The notes under the pieces were generated by a model. It searched no databases, had not been told where the DNA came from, and saw nothing but the letters and a program-made list of their open reading frames with translations. DNA of 64,000 bases from Loxodes magnus (lineage: Eukaryota; Ciliophora; Karyorelictea; Loxodida; Loxodidae). Position numbers and translations under genes: made by a program. Where the stretch lies: contig CAMPDV010002371.1 in assembly GCA_946699065.1 (NCBI GenBank), positions 1 through 64,000 on the forward strand. Reading direction: 5' to 3'. This document shows positions 25,061-38,118 of this stretch, piece by piece (the first letter of the stretch is position 1; each line of letters begins with the position of its first letter).

Positions 25061-25860
25061 GTATGCTTTGAAAATTAATAAGTATTTAGAAAAGTGATGA
25101 AGTAAAGTTAGAAAAGAAGAAAGAATATAAGTTTTATTGAGTCAGCTTTTAGAAGTAATAAGTATTTAGAAAAGTGAAGATGTGAAGTAAAAAAGAAAGA
25201 TATTGCTTCAGTTTTAAGGAGTATGCTTTGAGAAGTAATAAGTATTTAGAAAAGTGAATAAGTAAAGTAAGAAAATAAGAAAGAATATAAGTTTTAAGAT
25301 GTATGCTTTGAGAAGTAATAAGTATTAAGAAAAGTGAAGAAGTAAAGTAAGAAAAGAAGATAGAATTTCATTTTTAAGGAGTATGCTTTGAGAAGTAATA
25401 AGTATTTAGAAAAGTGATGAAGTAAAGTTAGAAAAGAAGAAAGAATATAAGTTTAAAGGAGTATGCTTTGAGAAGTAATAAGTATTAAGAAAAGTGAATA
25501 AGTAAAGTAAGAAAAAAAGATATAGTTTCAGTTTAAAGGAGTATGCTTTGAGAAGTAATAAGTATTTAGAAAAGTGAATAAGTAAAGTAAGAAAAGAAGA
25601 TATAGTTTCAGTTTTAAGGAGTATTCTTGAGAAGTAATAAGTATTTAGAAAAGTGAATAAGTAAAGTAAGAAAAGAAGATAGAATTTCAGTTTAAAGGAG
25701 TATGCTTTGAGAAGTAATAAGTATTTAGAAAAGTGAAGAAGTAAAGTAAGAAAAGAAGATATAGTTTACGTTTAAAGGAGTATGCTTTGAGAAGTAATAA
25801 GTATTTAGAAAAGTGAAGAAGTAAAGTAAGAAAAGAAGATATAGTTTCAGTTTAAAGGAG
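25061..25860. repeat. about 0.8-kb block, copy 2 of 3
   Basis: See 18,590-19,600. Compared with copy 3 it has a small change, TTTTAAGATGTATG, near 25,290. After about 25,880 it diverges from the copy at 27-28 kb (GAATGAG and ATTGCTTCAG here; GAATAAG and AGAGTTTCAG there). Confidence 0.78.
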
Positions 25861-27224
25861 TATGCTTTGAGAAGTAATAAGTATTTAGAAAAGTGAATGA
25901 GTAAAGTAAGAAAAGAAGATATTGCTTCAGTTTTAAGGAGTTTTCTTGAGAAGTAATAAGTATTTAGAAAAGTGAATGAGTAAAGTTAGAAAATAAGAAA
26001 GAATATAAGTTTTAAGGAGTATGCTTTGAGAAGTAATAAGTATTAAGAAAAGTGAAGAAGTAAAGTAAGAAAAGAAGATAGAATTTCATTTTTAAGGAGT
26101 ATGCTTTGAGAAGTAATAAGTATTTAGAAAAGTGATGAAGTAAAGTTAGAAAAGAAGAAAGAATATAAGTTTGAAGGAGTATGCTTTGAGAAGTAATAAG
26201 TATTTAGAAAAGTGAATAAGTAAAGTAAGAAAAGAAGATAGAATTTCATTTTTAAGGAGTATGCTTTGAGAAGTAATAAGTATTTAGAAAAGTGATGAAG
26301 TAAAGTTAGAAAAGAAGAAAGAATATAAGTTTAAAGGAGTATGCTTTGAGAAGTAATAAGTATTTAGAAAAGTGAATAAGTAAAGTAAGAAAAGAAGATA
26401 GAGTTTCAGTTTTAAGGAGTATTCTTGAGAAGTAATAAGTATTTAGAAAAGTGAAGAAGTAAAGTAAGAAAAGAAGATATAGTTTCAGTTTAAAGGAGTA
26501 TGCTTTGAGAAGTAATAAGTATTTAGAAAAGTGAATAAGTAAAGTAAGAAAAGAAGGTGGAGTTTACGTTTTAAGGAGTATGCTTTGAGAAGTAATAAGT
26601 ATTAAGAAAAGTGATGAAGTAAAGTAAGAAAAGAAGATATAGTTTCAGTTTAAAGGAGTATGCTTTGAGAAGTAATAAGTATTTAGAAAAGTGAATAAGT
26701 AAAGTAAGAAAAGAAGAAAGAATATAAGTTTAAAGGAGTATGTTTTGAGAAGTAATAAGTATTTAGAAAAGTGAATAAGTAAAGTAAGAAAAGAAGATAG
26801 AATTTCATTTTTAAGGAGTATGCTTTGAGAAGTAATAAGTATTTAGAAAAGTGATGAAGTAAAGTTAGAAAAGAAGAAAGAATATAAGTTTAAAGGAGTA
26901 TGCTTTGAGAAGTAATAAGTATTTAGAAAAGTGAATAAGTAAAGTAAGAAAAGAAGGTGGAGTTTACGTTTTAAGGAGTATGCTTTGAGAAGTAATAAGT
27001 ATTTAGAAAAGTGAATAAGTAAAGTAAGAAAAGAAGATAGAATTTCAGTTTAAAGGAGTATGCTTTGAGAAGTAATAAGTATTTAGAAAAGTGAATAAGT
27101 AAAGTAAGAAAAGAAGATATAGTTTCAGTTTTAAGGAGTATGCTTTGAGAAGTAATAAGTATTAAGAAAAGTGAATAAGTAAAGTAAGAAAAGAAGATAG
27201 AACTTCAGTTTAAAGGAGTATGCT

Positions 27225-28100
27225 TTGAAAATTAATAAGTATTTAGAAAAGTGATTAAATAAAGTTAGAAAAGAAGAAAGAATATAAGTTTTAAGGAGTA
27301 TGTTTTGAAAATTAATAAGTATTTAGAAAAGTGATGAAGTAAAGTTAGAAAAGAAGAAAGAATATAAGTTTTATTGAGTCAGCTTTTAGAAGTAATAAGT
27401 ATTTAGAAAAGTGAAGATGTGAAGTAAAAAAGAAAGATATTGCTTCAGTTTTAAGGAGTATGCTTTGAGAAGTAATAAGTATTTAGAAAAGTGAATAAGT
27501 AAAGTAAGAAAATAAGAAAGAATATAAGTTTTAAGGAGTATGCTTTGAGAAGTAATAAGTATTAAGAAAAGTGAAGAAGTAAAGTAAGAAAAGAAGATAG
27601 AATTTCATTTTTAAGGAGTATGCTTTGAGAAGTAATAAGTATTTAGAAAAGTGATGAAGTAAAGTTAGAAAAGAAGAAAGAATATAAGTTTAAAGGAGTA
27701 TGCTTTGAGAAGTAATAAGTATTAAGAAAAGTGAATAAGTAAAGTAAGAAAAGAAGATATAGTTTCAGTTTAAAGGAGTATGCTTTGAGAAGTAATAAGT
27801 ATTTAGAAAAGTGAATAAGTAAAGTAAGAAAAGAAGATATAGTTTCAGTTTTAAGGAGTATTCTTGAGAAGTAATAAGTATTTAGAAAAGTGAATAAGTA
27901 AAGTAAGAAAAGAAGATAGAATTTCAGTTTAAAGGAGTATGCTTTGAGAAGTAATAAGTATTTAGAAAAGTGAAGAAGTAAAGTAAGAAAAGAAGATATA
28001 GTTTACGTTTAAAGGAGTATGCTTTGAGAAGTAATAAGTATTTAGAAAAGTGAAGAAGTAAAGTAAGAAAAGAAGATATAGTTTCAGTTTAAAGGAGTAT
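27225..28100. repeat. about 0.9-kb block, copy 3 of 3
   Basis: See 18,590-19,600. It contains GATTAAATAAAG (27,253), two AAAATTAATAAG cores, one GAGTCAGC monomer, TATTGCTTCA (27,438) and TTTACG (TACG at 28,004), in the same order as the other copies. Confidence 0.8.
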
Positions 28101-28325
28101 GCTTTGAGAAGTAATAAGTATTTAGAAAAGTGAATAAGTAAAGTAAGAAAAGAAGATAGAGTTTCAGTTTTAAGGAGTATTCTTGAGAAGTAATAAGTAT
28201 TTAGAAAAGTGAATGAGTAAAGTTAGAAAAGAAGATAGAGTTTCAGTTTGCAGGAGTATGCTTTGAGAAGTAATAAGTATTAAGAAAAGTGAAGAAGTAA
28301 AGTAAGAAAAGAAGATATAGTTTCA

Positions 28326-28805
28326 GTTTAAAGGAGTATGCTTTGAGAAGTAATAAGTATTTAGAAAAGTGAATAAGCAAAGTAAGAAAAGAAGATAGAA
28401 TTTCAGTTTTAAGGAGTATGCTTTGAGAAGTAATAAGTATTTAGAAAAGTGAATAAGTAAAGTAAGAAAAGAAGGTGGAGTTTACGTTTTAAGGAGTATG
28501 CTTTGAGAAGTAATAAGTATTAAGAAAAGTGAAGAAGTAAAGTAAGAAAAGAAGATAGAATTTCATTTTAAAGGAGTATGCTTTGAGAAGTAATAAGTAT
28601 TTAGAAAAGTGAATAAGCAAAGTAAGAAAAGAAGATAGAATTTCAGTTTTAAGGAGTATGCTTTGAGAAGTAATAAGTATTTAGAAAAGTGAATAAGTAA
28701 AGTAAGAAAAGAAGGTGGAGTTTACGTTTTAAGGAGTATGCTTTGAGAAGTAATAAGTATTAAGAAAAGTGAATAAGTAAAGTAAGAAAAGAAGATATAG
28801 TTTCA
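28326..28805. repeat. 3-monomer (240-bp) higher-order repeat, two copies
   Basis: GAATAAGCAAAG, then GGAGTTTACG, then TATTAAG monomers occur twice in tandem. The GCAAAG markers at about 28,378 and 28,618 are 240 bp apart. The copies differ at TTTCAG versus TTTCAT and at a few other bases. Single GCAAAG monomers also occur near 12,469 and 32,530. Confidence 0.75.
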
Positions 28806-29698
28806 GTTTAAAGGAGTATGCTTTGAGAAGTAATAAGTATTTAGAAAAGTGAAGAAGTAAAGAAAGAAAAGAAGATAGAGTTTCAGTTTTAAGGAGTATT
28901 CTTGAGAAGTAATAAGTATTTAGAAAAGTGAAGAAGTAAAGTAAGAAAAGAAGATAGAATTTCAGTTTAAAGGAGTATGCTTTGAGAAGTAATAAGTATT
29001 TAGAAAAGTGAATAAGTAAAGTAAGAAAAGAAGGTGGAGTTTACGTTTTAAGGAGTCAGCTTTGAGAAGTAATAAGTATTTAGAAAAGTGAATAAGTAAA
29101 GTAAGAAAAGAAGATGAAGTTTCAGTTATAAGGAGTATGCTTTGAGAAGTAATAAGTATTTAGAAAAGTGAAGAAGTAAAGTAAGAAAAGAAGATATAGT
29201 TTACGTTACAAGGAGTATGCTTTGAGAAGTAATAAGTATTTAGAAAAGTGAATAAGTAAAGTAAGAAAAGAAGATAGAATTTCAGTTTAAAGGAGTATGC
29301 TTTGAGAAGTAATAAGTATTTAGAAAAGTGAAGAAGTAAAGTAAGAAAAGAAGATATAGTTTACGTTTAAAGGAGTATGCTTTGAGAAGTAATAAGTATT
29401 TAGAAAAGTGAAGAAGTAAAGTAAGAAAAGAAGATATAGTTTCAGTTTAAAGGAGTATGCTTTGAGAAGTAATAAGTATTTAGAAAAGTGAATAAGTAAA
29501 GTAAGAAAAGAAGATAGAGTTTCAGTTTTAAGGAGTATTCTTGAGAAGTAATAAGTATTTAGAAAAGTGAATGAGTAAAGTTAGAAAAGAAGATAGAGTT
29601 TCAGTTTGCAGGAGTATGCTTTGAGAAGTAATAAGTATTTAGAAAAGTGAATAAGTAAAGTAACAAAAAAAGATATAGTTTCAGTTTTAAGGAGTATG

Positions 29699-30392
29699 CT
29701 TTGAGAAGTAATAAGTATTTAGAAAAGTGAAGAAGTAAAGTAAGAAAAGAAGATATAGTTTACGTTTTAAGGAGTATGCTTTGAGAAGTAATAAGTATTT
29801 AGAAAAGTGAATAAGTAAAGTAAGAAAAGAAGGTGGAGTTTACGTTTTAAGGAGTATGCTTTGTGAAGTAATAAGTATTTAGAAAAGTGAATAAGTAAAG
29901 TAAGAAAAGAAGAAAGAATATAAGTTTTATTGAGTCAGCTTTTAGAAGTAATAAGTATTTAGAAAAGTGAATAAGTAAAGTAAGAAAAGAAGAAAGAATA
30001 TAAGTTTAAAGGAGTATGCTTTGAGAAGTAATAAGTATTTAGAAAAGTGAATAGGTAAGTTATGAAAGAAAGATAGAGTTTCAGTTTAAAGGAGTATGCT
30101 TTGTGAAGTAATAAGTATTTAGAAAAGTGAATAAGTAAAGTAAGAAAAGAAGGTGGAGTTTACGTTTTAAGGAGTATGCTTTGAGAAGTAATAAGTATTT
30201 AGAAAAGTGAAGAAGTAAAGTAAGAAAAGAAGATATAGTTTACGTTTTAAGGAGTATGCTTTGAGAAGTAATAAGTATTTAGAAAAGTGAATAAGTAAAG
30301 TAAGAAAAGAAGGTGGAGTTTACGTTTTAAGGAGTATGCTTTGTGAAGTAATAAGTATTTAGAAAAGTGAATAAGTAAAGTAAGAAAAGAAG
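29699..30392. repeat. 6-monomer (480-bp) repeat, partial second copy
   Basis: Bases from about 29,699 to 29,912 match about 30,179-30,392 at an offset of 480. Both contain an ATAGTTTACG monomer followed by a GGAGTTTACG monomer with a CTTTGTG core. They then diverge into AGAATATAAG and AGAGTTTCAG. Confidence 0.75.
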
Positions 30393-33300
30393 ATAGAGTT
30401 TCAGTTTTAAGGAGTATGCTTTGAGAAGTAATAAGTATTTAGAAAAGTGAATAAGTAAAGTAAGAAAAGAAGAAAGAATATAAGTTTAAAGGAGTATGCT
30501 TTGAGAAGTAATAAGTATTTAGAAAAGTGAATAAGTAAAGTAAGAAAAGAAGGTGGAGTTTACGTTTTAAGGAGTATGCTTTGAGAAGTAATAAGTATTT
30601 AGAAAAGTGAATAAGTAAAGTAAGAAAAGAAGATATAGTTTCAGTTTAAAGGAGTATGTTTTGAGAAGTAATAAGTATTTAGAAAAGTGAATAAGTAAAG
30701 TAAGAAAAGAAGATAGAATTTCATTTTAAAGGAGTATGCTTTGAGAAGTAATAAGTATTTAGAAAAGTGAAGAAGTAAAGTAAGAAAAGAAGATATAGTT
30801 TCAGTTTAAAGGAGTATGCTTTGAGAAGTAATAAGTATTTAGAAAAGTGAATAAGTAAAGTAACAAAAGAAGATATAGTTTCAGTTTAAAGGAGTATGCT
30901 TTGAGAAGTAATAAGTATTTAGAAAAGTGAATAAGTAAAGTAAGAAAAGAAGAAAGAATATAAGTTTAAAGGAGTATGCTTTGAGAAGTAATAAGTATTT
31001 AGAAAAGTGAATAAGTAAAGTAAGAAAAGAAGGTGGAGTTTACGTTTTAAGGAGTATGCTTTGAGAAGTAATAAGTATTAAGAAAAGTGAATAAGTAAAG
31101 TAAGAAAAGAAGATAGAATTTCAGTTTAAAGGAGTATGCTTTGAGAAGTAATAAGTATTTAGAAAAGTGAATAAGTAAAGTAAGAAAAGAAGATAGAGTT
31201 TCAGTTTTAAGGAGTATTCTTGAGAAGTAATAAGTATTTAGAAAAGTGAAGAAGTAAAGTAAGAAAAGAAGATAGAATATCAGTTTAAAGGAGTATGCTT
31301 TGAGAAGTAATAAGTATTTAGAAAAGTGAATAAGTAAAGTAAGAAAAGAAGATAGAATATCAGTTTAAAGGAGTATGTTTTGAGAAGTAATAAGTATTTA
31401 GAAAAGTGAATAAGTAAAGTAAGAAAAGAAGATAGAATTTCATTTTAAAGGAGTATGCTTTGAGAAGTAATAAGTATTTAGAAAAGTGATGAAGTAAAGT
31501 AACAAAAAAAGATATAGTTTCAGTTTTAAGGAGTATGCTTTGAGAAGTAATAAGTATTTAGAAAAGTGAATAAGTAAAGTAAGAAAAGAAGATAGAATAT
31601 CAGTTTAAAGGAGTATGCTTTGAGAAGTAATAAGTATTTAGAAAAGTGAATAAGTAAAGTAAGAAAAGAAGATAGAGTTTCAGTTTTAAGGAGTATTCTT
31701 GAGAAGTAATAAGTATTTAGAAAAGTGAAGAAGTAAAGTAAGAAAAGAAGATAGAATATCAGTTTAAAGGAGTATGCTTTGAGAAGTAATAAGTATTTAG
31801 AAAAGTGAATAAGTAAAGTAAGAAAAGAAGATAGAATATCAGTTTAAAGGAGTATGCTTTGAGAAGTAATAAGTATTTAGAAAAGTGAATAAGTAAAGTA
31901 AGAAAAGAAGATAGAGTTTCAGTTTTAAGGAGTATTCTTGAGAAGTAATAAGTATTTAGAAAAGTGAAGAAGTAAAGTAAGAAAAGAAGATATAGTTTCA
32001 GTTTAAAGGAGTATGCTTTGAGAAGTAATAAGTATTTAGAAAAGTGAATAAGTAAAGTAACAAAAAAAGATATAGTTTCAGTTTTAAGGAGTATGCTTTG
32101 AGAAGTAATAAGTATTTAGAAAAGTGAATAAGTAAAGTAAGAAAAGAAGAAAGAATATAAGTTTAGAGGAGTATGCTTTGAGAAGTAATAAGTATTTAGA
32201 AAAGTGAATAAGTAAAGTAAGAAAAGAAGGTGGAGTTTACGTTTTAAGGAGTATTCTTGAGAAGTAATAAGTATTTAGAAAAGTGAAGAAGTAAAGTAAG
32301 AAAAGAAGATATAGTTTCAGTTTTATTGAGTCAGCTTTGAGAAGTAATAAGTATTTAGAAAAGTGAATAAGTAAAGTAAGAAAAGAAGAAAGAATATAAG
32401 TTTAAAGGAGTATGTTTTGAGAAGTAATAAGTATTTAGAAAAGTGAAGAAGTAAAGTAAGAAAAGAAGATAGAATTTCATTTTAAAGGAGTATGCTTTGA
32501 GAAGTAATAAGTATTTAGAAAAGTGAATAAGCAAAGTAAGAAAAGAAGATAGAATTTCAGTTTTAAGGAGTATGCTTTGAGAAGTAATAAGTATTTAGAA
32601 AAGTGAATAAGTAAAGTAAGAAAAGAAGGTGGAGTTTACGTTTTAAGGAGTATGCTTTGAGAAGTAATAAGTATTAAGAAAAGTGAATAAGTAAAGTAAG
32701 AAAAGAAGAAAGAATTTCAGTGTTAAGGAGTATGCTTTGAGAAGTAATAAGTATTTAGAAAAGTGAATAAGTAAAGTAAGAAAAGAAGATAGAGTTTCAG
32801 TTTTAAGGAGTATTCTTGAGAAGTAATAAGTATTTAGAAAAGTGAAGAAGTAAAGTAAGAAAAGAAGATATAGTTTCAGTTTAAAGGAGTATGCTTTGAG
32901 AAGTAATAAGTATTTAGAAAAGTGAATAAGTAAAGTAAGAAAAGAAGGTGGAGTTTACGTTTTAAGGAGTATGCTTTGAGAAGTAATAAGTATTAAGAAA
33001 AGTGATGAAGTAAAGTAAGAAAAGAAGATATAGTTTCAGTTTAAAGGAGTATGCTTTGAGAAGTAATAAGTATTTAGAAAAGTGAATAAGTAAAGTAAGA
33101 AAAGAAGAAAGAATATAAGTTTAAAGGAGTATGTTTTGAGAAGTAATAAGTATTTAGAAAAGTGAATAAGTAAAGTAAGAAAAGAAGATAGAATTTCATT
33201 TTAAAGGAGTATGCATTGAGAAGTAATAAGTATTTAGAAAAGTGATGAAGTAAAGTTAAGAAAAGAAGAAAGAATATAAGTTTAAAGGAGTATGTTTTGA

Positions 33301-34740
33301 GAAGTAATAAGTATTTAGAAAAGTGAATAAGTAAAGTAAGAAAAGAAGATAGAATTTCATTTTAAAAAAGTATGCTTTGAGAAGTAATAAGTATTTAGAA
33401 AAGTGAATAAGTAAAGTAAGAAAAGAAGATATAGTTTCAGTTTAAAGGAGTATGCTTTGAGAAGTAATAAGTATTTAGAAAAGTGAATAAGTAAAGTAAG
33501 AAAAGAAGATAGAATTTCAGTTTAAAGGAGTATGCTTTGAGAAGTAATAAGTATTTAGAAAAGTGAATAAGTAAGTTAAGAAAGAAAGATAGAGTTTCAG
33601 TTTAAAGGAGTATGCTTTGTGAAGTAATAAGTATTTAGAAAAGTGAATAAGTAAAGTAAGAAAAGAAGATAGAGTTTCAGTTTAAAGGAGTATGCTTTGA
33701 GAAGTAATAAGTATTTAGAAAAGTGAATAAGTAAAGTAAGAAAAGAAGATAGAATTTCATTTTAAAAAAGTATGCTTTGAGAAGTAATAAGTATTTAGAA
33801 AAGTGAATAAGTAAAGTAAGAAAAGAAGGTGGAGTTTACGTTTTAAGGAGTATGCTTTGTGAAGTAATAAGTATTTAGAAAAGTGAATAAGTAAAGTAAG
33901 AAAAGAAGAAAGAATATAAGTTTAAAGGAGTATGTTTTGAGAAGTAATAAGTATTTAGAAAAGTGAATGAGTAAAGTTAAAAAAGAAGGTAGAGTTTCAG
34001 TTTAAAGGAGTATGCTTTGAGAAGTAATAAGTATTTAGAAAAGTGAATAAGTAAAGTAAGAAAAGAAGATATAGTTTACGTTTTAAGGAGTATGCTTTGA
34101 GAAGTAATAAGTATTTAGAAAAGTGAATAAGTAAAGTAAGAAAAGAAGGTGGAGTTTACGTTTTAAGGAGTATGCTTTGTGAAGTAATAAGTATTTAGAA
34201 AAGTGAATAAGTAAAGTAAGAAAAGAAGATAGAGTTTCAGTTTTAAGGAGTATGCTTTGAGAAGTAATAAGTATTTAGAAAAGTGAATAAGTAAAGTAAG
34301 AAAAGAAGATAGAATTTCATTTTAAAGGAGTATGCTTTGAGAAGTAATAAGTATTAAGAAAAGTGAATAAGTAAAGTAAGAAAAGAAGAAAGAATATAAG
34401 TTTAAAGGAGTATGTTTTGAGAAGTAATAAGTATTTAGAAAAGTGATGAAGTAAAGTTAGAAAAGAAGAAAGAATATAAGTTTTATTGAGTCAGCTTTGA
34501 GAAGTAATAAGTATTTAGAAAAGTGAATAAGTAAAGTAAGAAAAGAAGATAGAATTTCAGTTTAAAGGAGTATGCTTTGAGAAGTAATAAGTATTTAGAA
34601 AAGTGAATAAGTAAAGTAAGAAAAGAAGATATAGTTTCAGTTTTAAGGAGTATGCTTTGAGAAGTAATAAGTATTAAGAAAAGTGAATAAGTAAAGTAAG
34701 AAAAGAAGATAGAACTTCAGTTTAAAGGAGTATGCTTTGA

Positions 34741-35460
34741 AAATTAATAAGTATTTAGAAAAGTGATTAAATAAAGTTAGAAAAGAAGAAAGAATATAAG
34801 TTTTAAGGAGTATGTTTTGAAAATTAATAAGTATTTAGAAAAGTGATGAAGTAAAGTTAGAAAAGAAGAAAGAATATAAGTTTTATTGAGTCAGCTTTTA
34901 GAAGTAATAAGTATTTAGAAAAGTGAAGAAGTAAAGTAAGAAAAGAAGATATAGTTTCAGTTTAAAGGAGTATGCTTTGAAAATTAATAAGTATTTAGAA
35001 AAGTGATTAAATAAAGTTAGAAAAGAAGAAAGAATATAAGTTTTAAGGAGTATGTTTTGAAAATTAATAAGTATTTAGAAAAGTGATGAAGTAAAGTTAG
35101 AAAAGAAGAAAGAATATAAGTTTTATTGAGTCAGCTTTTAGAAGTAATAAGTATTTAGAAAAGTGAAGAAGTAAAGTAAGAAAAGAAGATAGAACTTCAG
35201 TTTAAAGGAGTATGCTTTGAAAATTAATAAGTATTTAGAAAAGTGATTAAATAAAGTTAGAAAAGAAGAAAGAATATAAGTTTTAAGGAGTATGTTTTGA
35301 AAATTAATAAGTATTTAGAAAAGTGATGAAGTAAAGTTAGAAAAGAAGAAAGAATATAAGTTTTATTGAGTCAGCTTTTAGAAGTAATAAGTATTTAGAA
35401 AAGTGAAGAAGTAAAGTAAGAAAAGAAGATATAGTTTCAGTTTAAAGGAGTATGCTTTGA
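34741..35460. repeat. 3-monomer (240-bp) higher-order repeat, three copies
   Basis: Copies are at 34,741-34,980, 34,981-35,220 and 35,221-35,460. Each holds two AAAATTAATAAG cores (the second after TATGTTTTG) and one GAGTCAGCTTTTAG monomer, in fixed order. Copies 1 and 3 are identical; copy 2 differs only where ATAGTTTCAG is AGAACTTCAG (three bases). This is the cleanest short-period higher-order array in the window. Confidence 0.92.
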
Positions 35461-38006
35461 GAAGTAATAAGTATTTAGAAAAGTGAATAAGTAAAGTAAG
35501 AAAAGAAGAAAGAATATAAGTTTAAAGGAGTATGCTTTGAGAAGTAATAAGTATTTAGAAAAGTGAAGAAGTAAAGTAAGAAAAGAAGATATAGTTTCAG
35601 TTTAAAGGAGTATGCTTTGAGAAGTAATAAGTATTTAGAAAAGTGAATAAGTAAAGTAAGAAAAGAAGAAAGAATATAAGTTTAAAGGAGTATGCTTTGA
35701 GAAGTAATAAGTATTTAGAAAAGTGAATAAGTAAAGTAAGAAAAGAAGGTGGAGTTTACGTTTTAAGGAGTATGCTTTGAGAAGTAATAAGTATTAAGAA
35801 AAGTGAATAAGTAAAGTAAGAAAAGAAGATAGAATTTCAGTTTAAAGGAGTATGCTTTGAGAAGTAATAAGTATTTAGAAAAGTGAATAAGTAAAGTTAG
35901 AAAAGAAGATAGAGTTTCAGTTTAAAGGAGTATGCTTTGAGAAGTAATAAGTATTTAGAAAAGTGATTAAGTAAAGTTAGAAAAGAAGAAAGAATATAAG
36001 TTTAAAGGAGTATGCTTTGAGAAGTAATAAGTATTTAGAAAAGTGAAGAAGTAAAGTAAGAAAAGAAGATATAGTTTCAGTTTAAAGGAGTATGCTTTGA
36101 GAAGTAATAAGTATTTAGAAAAGTGAATAAGTAAAGTAAGAAAAGAAGATATAGTTTCATTTTAAAGGAGTATGCTTTGAGAAGTAATAAGTATTTAGAA
36201 AAGTGATGAAGTAAAGTAAGAAAAGAAGATAGAATTTCAGTTTAAAGGAGTATGCTTTGAGAAGTAATAAGTATTTAGAAAAGTGAATAAGTAAAGTAAG
36301 AAAAGAAGATAGAATTTCAGTTTAAAGGAGTATGCTTTGAAAATTAATAAGTATTTAGAAAAGTGATTAAGTAAAGTTAGAAAAGAAGAAAGAATATAAG
36401 TTTTAAGGAGTATGTTTTGAAAATTAATAAGTATTTAGAAAAGTGATGAAGTAAAGTTAGAAAAGAAGAAAGAATATAAGTTTTATTGAGTCAGCTTTGA
36501 GAAGTAATAAGTATTTAGAAAAGTGAATAAGTAAAGTAAGAAAAGAAGGTGGAGTTTACGTTTTAAGGAGTATGCTTTGAGAAGTAATAAGTATTTAGAA
36601 AAGTGAAGATGTGAAGTAAAAAAGCAAGATATTGCTTCAGTTTTAAGGAGTATGCTTTGAGAAGTAATAAGTATTTAGAAAAGTGATGAAGTAAAGTTAG
36701 AAAAGAAGAAAGAATATAAGTTTTATTGAGTCAGCTTTTAGAAGTAATAAGTATTTAGAAAAGTGAAGATGTGAAGTAAAAAAGCAAGATATTGCTTCAG
36801 TTTTAAGGAGTATGCTTTGAGAAGTAATAAGTATTTAGAAAAGTGAATGAGTAAAGTTAGAAAAGAAGATAGAGTTTCAGTTTTAAGGAGTATTCTTGAG
36901 AAGTAATAAGTATTTAGAAAAGTGAAGAAGTAAAGTAAGAAAAGAAGATAGAATTTCATTTTTAAGGAGTATGCTTTGAGAAGTAATAAGTATTTAGAAA
37001 AGTGATGAAGTAAAGTTAGAAAAGAAGAAAGAATATAAGTTTAAAGGAGTATGCTTTGAGAAGTAATAAGTATTTAGAAAAGTGAAGAAGTAAAGTTAAA
37101 AAAGAAGATAGAGTTTCAGTTTAAAGGAGTATGCTTTGAGAAGTAATAAGTATTTAGAAAAGTGAATAAGTAAAGTAAGAAAAGAAGGTGGAGTTTACGT
37201 TTTAAGGAGTATGCTTTGAGAAGTAATAAGTATTTAGAAAAGTGAATGAGTAAAGTTAGAAAAGAAGATAGAGTTTGTTTTAAGGAGTATTCTTGAGAAG
37301 TAATAAGTATTTAGAAAAGTGAAGAAGTAAAGTAAGAAAAGAAGATAGAATTTCATTTTTAAGGAGTATGTTTTGAGAAGTAATAAGTATTTAGAAAAGT
37401 GATGAAGTAAAGTAAGAAAAGAAGATAGAATTTCATTTTAAAGGAGTATTCTTGAGAAGTAATAAGTATTTAGAAAAGTGAAGAAGTAAAGTTAAAAAAG
37501 AAGATAGAGTTTCAGTTTAAAGGAGTATGCTTTGAGAAGTAATAAGTATTTAGAAAAGTGAAGAAGTAAAGTAAGAAAAGAAGATATAGTTTCAGTTTAA
37601 AGGAGTATGCTTTGAGAAGTAATAAGTATTTAGAAAAGTGAATGAGTAAAGTTAGAAAAGAAGATAGAGTTTCAGTTTAAAGGAGTATGCTTTGAGAAGT
37701 AATAAGTATTTAGAAAAGTGAATAAGTAAAGTAAGAAAAGAAAATAGAATTTCATTTTTAAGGAGTATGCTTTGAGAAGTAATAAGTATTTAGAAAAGTG
37801 ATGAAGTAAAGTTAGAAAAGAAGAAAGAATATAAGTTTAAAGGAGTATGCTTTGAGAAGTAATAAGTATTTAGAAAAGTGAATGAGTAAAGTAAGAAAAG
37901 AAGATAGAATTTCAGTTTTAAGGAGTATGCTTTGAGAAGTAATAAGTATTTAGAAAAGTGAATGAAGTAAAGTAAGAAAAGAAGATATAGTTTCAGTTTA
38001 AAGGAG

Positions 38007-38118
38007 TATGCTTTGAGAAGTAATAAGTATTTAGAAAAGTGATTTGAGAAGTAATAAGTATTTAGAAAAGTGAATGAAGTAAAGTAAGAAAAGAAGATAT
38101 AGTTTCAGTTTAAAGGAG
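38007..38118. repeat. irregular monomer with 31-bp internal tandem duplication
   Basis: Bases 38,012-38,042 (from TTTGAGAAG to AAAAGTGA) are repeated exactly at 38,043-38,073. The interval between successive cores is therefore 112 bp (38,007 to 38,119): 80 plus 31, plus one extra A in the GAATGAAGT segment. This is the only place where phase jumps by more than two bases. The preceding monomer, core at 37,926, carries the same extra A and is 81 bp long. Confidence 0.93.

Larger units (their letters stand above)
25061..38006. repeat. array domain 2 (transitional)
   Basis: My segmentation. The extra-T 81-bp monomer of domain 1 is no longer seen. CTTTGTG cores persist to about 34,180 and GAGTCAGC monomers to about 36,730, and neither is found after that. 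Private variants include GTAACAAAA near 29.66, 30.86, 31.50 and 32.06 kb, and TTTCATTTTAAAAAAG near 33.36 and 33.77 kb. Short higher-order repeats of 3 and 6 monomers are common. A 78-bp monomer with GAGTTTGTTTTAAGG lies near 37,273. No gene is present. Confidence 0.7.

Noticed and set aside
36738..36959. 73-codon open frame on the - strand with an ATG
   Set aside because: The ATG comes from the TTTCATTTTT variant, and the rest is the same repeat translation with the same phrases appearing twice. It has no distinct composition and no sign of selection as coding sequence.
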